DNA from: UBA1660 sp964462035 | Lineage (GTDB): Bacteria > Myxococcota_A > Polyangia > Polyangiales > Houyiibacteriaceae | NCBI GenBank assembly: GCA_964462035.1 | Contig: CAYXAP010000017.1 | Location: forward strand, 62,001-126,000 | DNA length: 64,000 nt | Direction: 5' to 3' | Part shown: in pieces, positions 1 to 7,940 of the stretch | How the letters are laid out: each line of letters starts with the position of its first letter | Position numbering within the stretch: the first letter of the stretch is position 1 | Translations under genes and position numbers: made by a program | The notes under the pieces: generated by a model | What the model was told of the DNA's origin: nothing | The model's input: the letters and a program-made list of their open reading frames with translations, nothing else | Databases searched by the model: none

Positions 1-1
1 C

Positions 2-142
2 TGCCAGGGCTGCGCGGGGGCGTTCCTGACCCCGGGAATGCTCGACCATCTGGCCGACTATCGATGGAAGGAACGGGAGCCTCCGGGTCTCCTCGACCGG
101 CTCCTGAAGTGGTGGCGGCTGGTTCCCGACGACGAGGGCTGA
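2..142 (+). CDS. C-terminal fragment of a zf-TFIIB-like zinc-finger protein (5' end outside window)
   Basis: The frame is open from the left edge to a TGA at 140-142 and encodes 46 residues. It begins with a CxxC pair (CQGC) followed by AGAFLTPGMLDHL. This matches the second half of the zf-TFIIB module, CxxCxGxxLxxGELxxL, that also occurs four times in the gene at 28200. The remainder is a basic, Trp-rich tail (KWWRL). Only the end is visible, so domain number and function are unknown. The zinc-finger assignment rests on one half-motif. Confidence 0.5.
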   Translation, partial: CQGCAGAFLTPGMLDHLADYRWKEREPPGLLDRLLKWWRLVPDDEG

Positions 143-175
143 ACTCCTGGCGGTGAGCGCATAGACTCCCGCGCC

Positions 176-2200
176 ATGGCCGATCCCGTCGCCCGCCACG
201 CCGAGCTCTGCGAGGCGCTCCGCAAGCACAACCACGCGTACTACGTGCTCGACGCGCCCACCGTCTCCGACGCGGAGTACGACGCGCTCTACCGAGAGCT
301 GGTGGCCATCGAGAAGGAGCATCCGGAGCTCCAGACGCCTTCCTCCCCGAGCCAGCGCGTCGGTGCGCCGCCGCGCGAGGGGTTCGTGAAGGTCGAGCGG
401 GCGGTACGGATGTACTCGCTGGACAACGCGTACGACGAAGCCGAGCTTCGGGAGTTCGATCGACGAATCCGCGAGATGATCGGCGAGGGCTACAGCTACG
501 TGGCCGAGCCGAAGATCGATGGGGCGAGCATCGAGGTCCGCTACGAAGGTGGAACGCTGGTCCAGGCATCCACGCGAGGTGATGGTCAGGTCGGCGAGGA
601 CGTGACCGCGAACGTGCGGACGATCCGCGCCATCCCGCTGCGGGTGTCGGAGACCGAGCCGCTGACCTTGCGCGGTGAGATCTTCATCCGACCGACGGAC
701 CTGGAGACCGTCAACGAGCTTCGGGCGACTCGCGGCGAGGCCGCTTTCGCGAACCCACGAAACGCAGCGGCGGGGTCGCTCCGCCTACTGGACCCGGCCC
801 AGACCGCCGAGCGCCCGCTTCGCGTGGCCTTCTACGACCTCGTCCAGGAGCGCTACGACTCGCACACGGCGATGCTGGAGGCTCTCGCTGCGCTCGGCCT
901 GCCGACCCACCGCCAGCACGGGCGCTGCGCCGACATCGACGCCGTACTCGCGTACATCGCCCGCTTCGACGAGCTCCGCGAGACGCTGCCCTACGAGACC
1001 GACGGAGTGGTCATCAAGCTCGACGAGGTGCGCCTGCGCGACTCCGTGGGCTTCACGTCTCGCTTCCCTCGCTGGGCGATCGCGTACAAGTACGCCGCCG
1101 AGCAGGCCGCGACGAAGCTCCTCACGATCACCTGCGACGTGGGCCGCACGGGGCAGCTCACGCCCGTGGCCAACCTCGAGCCGGTCCAGCTCGCCGGCAC
1201 CACCGTGTCGCGGGCCTCCCTGCACAACCTCGATCTGATCGCCGAGAAGGACGTCCGCGTCGGCGACACGGTGATCATCCAGAAGGCCGGCGAGATCATC
1301 CCGCAGGTGCTCTCGGTCGACGTCGCCGAACGGCCGCCGGGCGCCGAGCCCTGGCAGGCGCCGACGGTCTGCCCTGCCTGCGAGGAGCCGGTAGTGCGCG
1401 CCGAGGGCGAGTCCGCCCTGCGATGCGTGAACGCTCGCTGTCGGGGGCGGCTCACGGCTGGCCTCTGGTACTTCACCCGCCGTGGCGGGATGGACATCGA
1501 CGGGCTCGGCAAGTCGCTGGTCGACCAGCTCGTCGACGCGAGCCTCGTGGAGGACCTCGCCGACATCTTCGCCCTGCCGACCAAACGCGACGCGCTCCTC
1601 GAGCTCGAGCGAATGGGCGAGAAGTCGGTCGATCGACTCATCACCACCATCGACGAGGCGCGGGCGGGCCGGCCCTTCTCCCGGCTGCTGACGGCGCTGG
1701 GCATCCCGCTCGTCGGGAGCGTCGCGGCGCGTCTCATCGCGGAGAAGTATGGAAACCTCCGGACGCTCCTCGACGCGCCGCCCGAGCCGATGGTCGAGGA
1801 GCTGGCGGCCATCCACGGCATCGGTGAGAAGATCGCCCAGAGCGTGGCCGACTTCGTCACGGACCCGGACCAGCGCGCCATGCTCGAGAAGATGCTCACG
1901 CTGGGGGTGAAGGCCGAGGAGCCACGCCGCGAGAAGGTCGTCGGTGGCGTCCTCGAAGGGCTCTCGTTCTGTGTGACCGGCAGCTTCGACCGCAAGCGCG
2001 CGGCCATTCACGCCGAGATCGAGAGTCACGGCGGCGAGGTCCACAAGAGCGTCAAGAAGGGGACGACCTACCTGCTCGCCGGTGAGCGAGTCGGGAAGAC
2101 GAAGATCGAGGCGGCCGAGAAGAAAGGCGCGCGAGTCATCGACGAGGACGGATACCAGCGCTTGCTGGCCGGGGAGACTTTGGAGGACGCGACGGATTGA
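176..2200 (+). CDS. ligA: NAD-dependent DNA ligase LigA
   Basis: Seals nicks in duplex DNA using NAD+ during replication and repair. The 674-residue length is normal for LigA. The N-terminal Ia region (HNHAYYVLDAPTVSDAEYD) binds NMN. The adenylation motif KIDG at residues 113-116 carries the nucleophilic Lys; the usual form is KLDG. An OB fold follows, then a four-Cys zinc finger near residues 400-422 (CPAC...CVNARC), helix-hairpin-helix repeats around 500-570, and a C-terminal BRCT domain from about residue 595 (GLSFCVTGSFDRKR). The ATG start lies 33 bases after the preceding stop, with no strong Shine-Dalgarno. Identification is essentially certain. Confidence 0.98.
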   Translation: MADPVARHAELCEALRKHNHAYYVLDAPTVSDAEYDALYRELVAIEKEHPELQTPSSPSQRVGAPPREGFVKVERAVRMYSLDNAYDEAELREFDRRIREMIGEGYSYVAEPKIDGASIEVRYEGGTLVQASTRGDGQVGEDVTANVRTIRAIPLRVSETEPLTLRGEIFIRPTDLETVNELRATRGEAAFANPRNAAAGSLRLLDPAQTAERPLRVAFYDLVQERYDSHTAMLEALAALGLPTHRQHGRCADIDAVLAYIARFDELRETLPYETDGVVIKLDEVRLRDSVGFTSRFPRWAIAYKYAAEQAATKLLTITCDVGRTGQLTPVANLEPVQLAGTTVSRASLHNLDLIAEKDVRVGDTVIIQKAGEIIPQVLSVDVAERPPGAEPWQAPTVCPACEEPVVRAEGESALRCVNARCRGRLTAGLWYFTRRGGMDIDGLGKSLVDQLVDASLVEDLADIFALPTKRDALLELERMGEKSVDRLITTIDEARAGRPFSRLLTALGIPLVGSVAARLIAEKYGNLRTLLDAPPEPMVEELAAIHGIGEKIAQSVADFVTDPDQRAMLEKMLTLGVKAEEPRREKVVGGVLEGLSFCVTGSFDRKRAAIHAEIESHGGEVHKSVKKGTTYLLAGERVGKTKIEAAEKKGARVIDEDGYQRLLAGETLEDATD

Positions 2201-2216
2201 GACGAGCGGGCCTCGC

Positions 2217-2606
2217 TCAGCCCATGTCCTCTTCGGCACCCATGTCGGGGGGGCCCATGTCCTCGTCGGGCGGGCCCATGTCCTCGTCGGCGCCCATGTC
2301 TTCGTCGGCGCCCATGTCTTCGTCGGCGCCCATGTCTTCGTCGGCGCCCATGTCCTCGTCGCTGCCCATGTCCTCGCCGGGCTCGACGTACATGTCTTCG
2401 TCCGAAGGGCCGGAGTCGACCTCATCGAGTTCGCCGAAGGGGTCGCGACACATCAGCTCGACGCAGATCAGCCCTTCGTCGCACTGGCCGTTGTCGCGGC
2501 AGTAGTCGCCGGCTGCCCCTCGATCCTCGACACACCCGAGGGCCGTCATGAGCCCGGCGAGGGCCAGGGTCAGCGCGGCGCGAGGGAGCACGGAACGGGC
2601 ATGCAT
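2217..2606 (-). CDS. Small lipoprotein with Asp/Glu-Asp-Met-Gly tandem repeats
   Basis: Encodes 129 residues. The start chosen, MHARSVLPRAALTLALAG, gives a signal peptide with a lipobox ending in Cys at about residue 24. A longer reading would run into the kinase gene on the other strand. After the signal comes a short Cys-containing segment (DYCRDNGQCDEGLICVELMC) resembling Dickkopf/Cys-rich motifs of myxobacterial surface proteins. The tail, about 60 residues, is very acidic and built from DEDMGA repeats. It lies convergent to and just after ligA, and divergent from the Ser/Thr kinase. Function is unknown; an outer-membrane or surface location is inferred. Confidence 0.75.
   Translation of the reverse strand: MHARSVLPRAALTLALAGLMTALGCVEDRGAAGDYCRDNGQCDEGLICVELMCRDPFGELDEVDSGPSDEDMYVEPGEDMGSDEDMGADEDMGADEDMGADEDMGADEDMGPPDEDMGPPDMGAEEDMG
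2221..2382 (-). repeat. 18-bp tandem repeat coding for DEDMGA units
   Basis: Units beginning cccatgtc start at 2221, 2239, 2254, 2275, 2293, 2311, 2329, 2347 and 2365. The three copies at 2293, 2311 and 2329 are identical 18-mers. Spacing from 2275 to 2365 is exactly 18 bp. The repeat stays in frame with the lipoprotein, so slippage would change tail length by six residues without a frameshift. Confidence 0.9.
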
Positions 2607-2696
2607 CCTCGGAAGGATGCCACAAGGCCGGGTCTGAGGGCCACGGAATGATACGAGTTCGTTGAATGTCGGAGCCCACCGGGCGATGCTCGGGTC

Positions 2697-4580
2697 GTGC
2701 CGGCGAAGACCAAGTCCCGTGGGTCCAAGCGCAAGGGCGGCCCGAACCGACTGGTCGGTTCGACGATTCAGGGGCGTTACCACGTGGTCCGCCTCCTCGG
2801 CGACGGAGGCATGGGGGCGGTCTACAAGGCAGCCGACCAGGTGCTGCGCCGCTTCGTCGCCATCAAGCTGTTGCACCCGGAGACGGCGGCCAATCCGTCA
2901 GCGGTCGAGCGCTTCGTTCGGGAGGCCCGCTCGTCGGCGGCCATCGGTCACCCGAACATCATCGATATCCTCGACTTCGGCTACGAGAACGATAGCCCCT
3001 TCCTCGTCATGGAGTACCTCCGCGGTCGCTCACTCAGCGAGGCGATCGCCGATGAAGGGCGGATGAGCGTCGAACGCTCGTGCAACATCGCCACCCACGC
3101 ATTGGCCGGGCTGGCCGCAGCGCACGATCGGGGGATCCTCCACCGGGATCTGAAGCCCGCGAACCTGATGCTGATCGCCCTGCTCGGCGACCGGGACTTC
3201 GTGAAGCTCTGTGACTTCGGCTTCGCGGCCCTCGTTCAACCATCCGTGCGCATCGACGGTGGCAAGAGCCTCACCCCCGCGCGCACGCTGGTGGGCACGC
3301 CCGCGTACGCAGCGCCGGAGCGACTCCGCGGCGACGACACGCGCGATCCGCGGATGGACGTCTACTCCATCGGGGTGGTCCTCTTCGAGATGCTCGCCGG
3401 GCGCCGTCCCTTCGACGCGCCGACCTTTCGCGAGCTCGCCCGCAAGGTGCGTCAGGACCAGCCTCCGTCGCTGCTCGCGCTGCGCAACGACGTCCCGCCG
3501 TCACTCGACCGAGTGATCCGCAAATCGCTCGCGAAAGAGCGGGAAGACCGCTGGTCCAGCGCCGAGGAGTTCGCTGCCGCGCTGGTGCCCTTCGGCGGTC
3601 GGATGCTGCCCATCGACGACGACCACCCGTCGGACAGCTTCACGATGGACCTGCTTCGGCTCCGCGCGCGAGAGACGCAACAGCAGCGCGCGATGAGCAG
3701 CTCCGAGGCCGAGGCCATCATGGAGATGCGGCGTCGTGGTCGTCATGAGAAGAAGCGCGCGAAGTCTCGGCCGAAGCCGCCCACCGAGCCGCCTCCGCCG
3801 CCCGCTCCAGAGCTCGTCAGCGAGAGCATCCCAATCGAGATCGAGGACCCGCCGAGCATTCGGACGACGATGAATCGAGAGGCGCAGCCCGACTTGCGTC
3901 AGGCGGGCGAACACATGCCGCTCGCCCCGGCTCAGACCGACCCGGACTCGATGACCATCGCGATGGACCGGGACACGGCGCTCGAAATGGCGCGTCTCGA
4001 CGCACCCGACTCGTCGGATGAGCGTCGGGTCCTCGGGAAGCTGCCGCTCTCTGTCATTCGCTTCGTCAGCCGCCGTTTCGGCGAGCGCCCGCTGACGGAT
4101 CTCCTGGCGTCACTGCCACCGGACGCGCGGGCCATCTTCCACGCTGGCGTCGGCGAAGACGACTGGGTCGGCTACACCGCGTTGGACGCTTTGGTGTCCG
4201 GCGTCGACGCGCGCCTCGGTCGCGACGACCTCCACCTCGTCGTCCAGTGTGGGCGGTCGGCGGCCGAGGGCTGCTTCGACATGATCCGCGAGCTTCGGCC
4301 ACCCTCGCCACCACCCGAGCTCCTCCTCGCGGAGGTACCCCGACTCTTCTCCGAGCTCACCCGCGGCGTCGAAGTAAAGGTTCCGCGGGTCGGTCGCGGC
4401 TACGGTCGCGTGGAGATGACCGAGGAAGGGGAGAGCAGCCTCACCTTCGGGGTCTTCCTGATCGGCTTCCTCGATCGAGCGCTCGATCGATTCGGTGCAA
4501 AGGACGTCGAGGTGAACATGATCAGCAGCCCCGCGCTCGGTGATGCCGAGTGTGTGTACGAGATCAGCTGGATCGCCTAG
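2697..4580 (+). CDS. Soluble Ser/Thr protein kinase with C-terminal sensory-type domain
   Basis: Hanks-type kinase of 627 residues starting at GTG. The kinase domain spans about 27-300: Gly loop GDGGMGAVYKA, VAIK Lys57, catalytic loop HRDLKPANL with Asp151, and DFG at 173-175. A Pro/Arg-rich linker (about 340-385) follows. A C-terminal region of about 180 residues ends in CVYEISW and resembles the DUF2378-type domain common in myxobacteria; that resemblance is tentative. No membrane segment is seen, so a cytoplasmic kinase is likely. It is divergent from the repeat lipoprotein (90 bp between starts). Substrate is unknown. Confidence 0.92.
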   Translation: MPAKTKSRGSKRKGGPNRLVGSTIQGRYHVVRLLGDGGMGAVYKAADQVLRRFVAIKLLHPETAANPSAVERFVREARSSAAIGHPNIIDILDFGYENDSPFLVMEYLRGRSLSEAIADEGRMSVERSCNIATHALAGLAAAHDRGILHRDLKPANLMLIALLGDRDFVKLCDFGFAALVQPSVRIDGGKSLTPARTLVGTPAYAAPERLRGDDTRDPRMDVYSIGVVLFEMLAGRRPFDAPTFRELARKVRQDQPPSLLALRNDVPPSLDRVIRKSLAKEREDRWSSAEEFAAALVPFGGRMLPIDDDHPSDSFTMDLLRLRARETQQQRAMSSSEAEAIMEMRRRGRHEKKRAKSRPKPPTEPPPPPAPELVSESIPIEIEDPPSIRTTMNREAQPDLRQAGEHMPLAPAQTDPDSMTIAMDRDTALEMARLDAPDSSDERRVLGKLPLSVIRFVSRRFGERPLTDLLASLPPDARAIFHAGVGEDDWVGYTALDALVSGVDARLGRDDLHLVVQCGRSAAEGCFDMIRELRPPSPPPELLLAEVPRLFSELTRGVEVKVPRVGRGYGRVEMTEEGESSLTFGVFLIGFLDRALDRFGAKDVEVNMISSPALGDAECVYEISWIA

Positions 4581-4605
4581 GCGGCGTTCGGTGCCGGAGT
4601 CGGCG

Positions 4606-7600
4606 TCAGGGCGCTGACGACTCGAAGCGCCGCTGGCCTTCGTTGGACCACCAGTCGCGGTACTTGCGCTGGGCCACCTCGCGGTCGCGCTTCGGCAGCG
4701 CGGGGTGATAGCCGTAGTACTCCTGGGTGAGCCGCTTGAGCTCTTCGCCGGCGTCCGCGCGGAGCTTCTCGTCGGTGTGGAGCAACGCGTCGATCAGCCA
4801 CTCGATCCGATGCCGGTGATGGTTCTGCTCGACCCAGCTCTCCCACTTCGTCACGTTGTCGCCGAAGTCCTGCTTCGTGAGAGCGACGAGCGAGCGAAGC
4901 GCCTCCTGGACCAGGGCTGGCTTGTCCGACCGGAGGAGCTGGACGAAGAGCGCCAGCGAGCCGACGTCGCGTAGGGCGCCGAGCGCGCGAGCAGCGGCCA
5001 CTCGCTTGTGGACGTCGCTGCGGGGGACGCGGGCTTCCGCCCGGAGCCCCTCCACCACGTCCTGGAGCGGGCCCGAGAAGCGCCGCTGCATCCGGAGCAC
5101 GTCGACGGCCAGCGCTGCCGTTCGTTCGTCGCGGTCGAAGATACGGCGCCCGAGCGGCTCGACCAACATCGGGTGCCGAAACTCGCTGGCGAGGAGGGTG
5201 GCGTAGAAGCGCTCGTCCGCGCCGTCGTGGTCGAGCACCGGGATCAGGTAGGGCACGGCGCGGTCGCCGAACGCGGCGATGGCGCGGGCGACGGCAGAGA
5301 TGTCTCGGCCGCGGGGCAGTCGGCGATGCGGTCGGCTGCGGTCGAACCAGAGCAGCCCCGGGAAGTCGCGGGTGAGCACCGGCAGGGCCTGCTCACCGAG
5401 CGCGACGATCTGCGCGATCTCCGCCTCCGCGCTGTCGGGGCCCACTTGCCCGAGACCACGGACGGCGTCCTCGATCGACTCGTCCATCTCGACGATGATC
5501 GAAGGGGTCTCGGACGGAAGCGTGTCCGCATGGCGGACCTCGACCTTGGTCGGTCGTTCGGGCGGCGGCTGGGAGGGGGGCTGTCCCGGGGCTGGTCGGC
5601 GACTGGCGGGCACCACGTCCGCTTGGACGGCGCGCCGTCCGCCTTCACTCCGGGCGTCCTTGGTGTCGCCAGCGCGCGGGCGGCGGCGGGGCCGTCCACC
5701 GATCACGTCGGTCTGACCGCCGGCCTTGTAGGTGCTGGGCTCGGGTGGCGAGCTGGTCTCCGGCAGCGGGGTCGAGGTGGTGATCTCCTCTTCCTCCGCC
5801 GCGGCGGCGACCTCTGCGGCCGTCTCCTCGTCCGCGTCCTCGACGACCAGCTCGACGTCGTCGTCATCGTCGGGGGGAGCGCTCTTCGGTCGGCTCAGGG
5901 GGACGGGCTCCGCGTCGTCCTTCGCTTCGATGATGGCAGGAGCGGGGTCCTCGTCTTCCTCATCGTCGTCGTTGCCCATCGGCGGTGGCGGCGCCGAACG
6001 GGGGACACCCAGTGCGTCGAACGTCTTCGAGCGCTTCTTCCGCTTCCGTGGCGCCGGGAGGCTGGACTCGACTGCCCGCTCGAGCGGCGTGGGCGCCTCC
6101 GACACCGGCGCGGTGGTCACGTCCGACGGTCGGAACGCACGACGGGGCTTGGGCTCCGGTTCGGGCGAGGCAGCCAAGGGACGCGAGCCGACCCGCACCT
6201 CCTCGACCGGCGGCTCCGACGGCTCCGGCGCCGGCTCCGGCTCGGGCGTCGGTTCCGGCCGGGGTGCGGGCTCGGGTGCGCTGGCGAAGTCTCGCGAGAC
6301 CCGCTCCTGGACCTCCTCCGACGCCTCGAGCTTCTTCATCGGCGAGCGGGTCTTCTGATCCTTCCAGGCCGCCTCCGGCTTGGGAGGCTCGCCCGGGAGC
6401 TGCGGACTGCGGCCGTCGCTGGCCTCGCCCTCTGCCTCGGGCGGCGCGTCGGGGGCCTCGCTGGTCCGCGCGTCCCCCTGGGCGTAGCCCCGGAACTTCC
6501 GTCGGAGGATCAGCTGCTGGAACGCCTCGCCCAGCTTCGGGGTGAAGGCGACGAGCTCCGGAACGTCCTCGAGCCCGAAGCCTTCTCCGTTCCGATCGCC
6601 GTAGAGGAAGAGCACCACCCGCTGACGGATCATCACGGGCGCCAGCACCGAGGGCTGAGCCTCGGTGCGGCCGAGGGCGTCGCGGATCTGTTCGTCGACC
6701 TCGGAGCGCTGCAGCTTCCCGACCGCCGAAACCAGTCCCTCGTGCACGAGCGCGAACGTCGAGGGCTCACCGAGAGGCGCGACCACCTGCCGGGCTTCCT
6801 TGAGGACCTCGTCGTCCATGGGCGCGGCGTCGAGGAGCTCCGCCTCCTCGTCCTGGACCACGAAGAGCGCGCAGAAGTCGAAGAACTGTCGAGTGAACGC
6901 GAAGCCCACCTCGAGGATGTCGTCTCGGTGGTCGGCCTTCGCGAGCAGCTCCACGGCCCGGGCGGCCGTGAGCGGGCCGCGATGGCGACGGAGGAGCTCG
7001 CCCTTCGCTCGCGAGATCCGACCTCTCGCCCGCTGCTTCTCGGGCGGAGGAGCCGCCGCCGGAGTGGGGGCTTCGGGGGCAGGCTCGGGATCGGCCGCTG
7101 CGGGCGGCGGACGCGAAGTCAGCTGCTGGGTCGGCCGGCGCGGCGGCCGGCCACTCTCGGAGACGGAAACGGCGCTCTCGCGTTCGATGAGCTTGGGCTC
7201 CGAGATCACGCCGAAGCGCGAGGTGCGGCGCCCCTCGCGAACGTCATCCTCGCTCTCGGGCTCGTCGTCGTCGTCGTCGTCGACGTTGGCGTACTCACTC
7301 GCGCTCGTTCGGTCGGCGGTGTTCTGCTCGAGCGGCGCGACGTAGGGGATTTCGCCCGCGTCACGCTCTGCGAGCTTCTTGCCGAGCCGCCGGATCCGCG
7401 GCGAGAGCTGGATGCCATAGTGAGTGTGAAGCGCGTTCTCGAGGCTCGCTTCGGCGACGGCCCGCTGCTCCAGCTCGACGCCGAGGAGGAAGGCGAGCTG
7501 CTGCTCGGTCTCCGGCTCGAGCGGAGTGGACACGGCGACCCGCAGCGTGCGGTTCTGGAAGGCGAGCGGCACCAGGCGGTGGCGTTCGGCGACCGGCGCT

Positions 7601-7833
7601 GGAACGAGCCGGATGACCTCCGAGTCGACCCCGAGCAGCTCCTCGCGGGTTGCGGGCTCCAGCCCGTGGATGACGCCGCAGTAGGCGGCCAGCACGTTCT
7701 CGGCGACGACGTTCAGCTCGAGGAGGACCGTGTCCAGAGAGCCGCCGGCGATCACCTGCCGCTGGATCGCTTCCTCGATCTTCCGGACGGCCACGCGTTG
7801 GTCTCGGACGAGCAGCGAAGTGAGCGCGGACAT
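4606..7833 (-). CDS. Large MshEN / GAF-like / HEAT-repeat protein
   Basis: A protein of 1075 residues. The start MSALTSLLV places the recognisable domain at the N terminus. Residues about 1-150 look like the MshEN (type II secretion ATPase N-terminal) fold, with two half-repeats. No Walker ATPase follows. Instead there is an acidic/Pro-rich linker, a GAF-like domain around 240-420 (HRDDILEVGFAFTRQFFDF...VLFLYGDRNG), a long Pro/Glu/Ser-rich linker, and a C-terminal block of about 250 residues with HEAT-like helical repeats. MshEN domains often bind c-di-GMP, so a scaffold or sensor role is possible; this is inference. It is convergent with the kinase, with 25 bp between stops. Confidence 0.8.
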   Translation of the reverse strand: MSALTSLLVRDQRVAVRKIEEAIQRQVIAGGSLDTVLLELNVVAENVLAAYCGVIHGLEPATREELLGVDSEVIRLVPAPVAERHRLVPLAFQNRTLRVAVSTPLEPETEQQLAFLLGVELEQRAVAEASLENALHTHYGIQLSPRIRRLGKKLAERDAGEIPYVAPLEQNTADRTSASEYANVDDDDDDEPESEDDVREGRRTSRFGVISEPKLIERESAVSVSESGRPPRRPTQQLTSRPPPAAADPEPAPEAPTPAAAPPPEKQRARGRISRAKGELLRRHRGPLTAARAVELLAKADHRDDILEVGFAFTRQFFDFCALFVVQDEEAELLDAAPMDDEVLKEARQVVAPLGEPSTFALVHEGLVSAVGKLQRSEVDEQIRDALGRTEAQPSVLAPVMIRQRVVLFLYGDRNGEGFGLEDVPELVAFTPKLGEAFQQLILRRKFRGYAQGDARTSEAPDAPPEAEGEASDGRSPQLPGEPPKPEAAWKDQKTRSPMKKLEASEEVQERVSRDFASAPEPAPRPEPTPEPEPAPEPSEPPVEEVRVGSRPLAASPEPEPKPRRAFRPSDVTTAPVSEAPTPLERAVESSLPAPRKRKKRSKTFDALGVPRSAPPPPMGNDDDEEDEDPAPAIIEAKDDAEPVPLSRPKSAPPDDDDDVELVVEDADEETAAEVAAAAEEEEITTSTPLPETSSPPEPSTYKAGGQTDVIGGRPRRRPRAGDTKDARSEGGRRAVQADVVPASRRPAPGQPPSQPPPERPTKVEVRHADTLPSETPSIIVEMDESIEDAVRGLGQVGPDSAEAEIAQIVALGEQALPVLTRDFPGLLWFDRSRPHRRLPRGRDISAVARAIAAFGDRAVPYLIPVLDHDGADERFYATLLASEFRHPMLVEPLGRRIFDRDERTAALAVDVLRMQRRFSGPLQDVVEGLRAEARVPRSDVHKRVAAARALGALRDVGSLALFVQLLRSDKPALVQEALRSLVALTKQDFGDNVTKWESWVEQNHHRHRIEWLIDALLHTDEKLRADAGEELKRLTQEYYGYHPALPKRDREVAQRKYRDWWSNEGQRRFESSAP

Positions 7834-7911
7834 GGTGAGCGGAAGGGTCCCCTGGGGGCGCCGAAAATCGGGCGAGTTGGGTGATTTCGGGTGCCGAAAG
7901 GGGCGCGGTGA

Positions 7912-7936
7912 GCGAGCGTCGCCGAGAGGCGCTCGC
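7912..7936 (-). terminator. Hairpin downstream of the NamZ fusion gene
   Basis: GCGAGCG and CGCTCGC form a 7-bp stem around an 11-base loop, starting five bases after the stop of the upstream gene. There is no T tract, so this is a weak or Rho-assisted terminator candidate. Confidence 0.35.
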
Positions 7937-7940
7937 GGTG

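Noticed and set aside
785..2425. Long minus-strand frame of 546 codons opposite ligA
   Set aside because: Fully antisense to the certain ligA gene and without recognisable motifs.
5008..7884. Very long open frame (958 codons) on the plus strand
   Set aside because: It is antisense to the MshEN/HEAT gene, has Arg/Leu/Gly-rich shadow composition and no domain. GC-rich third positions create such frames.
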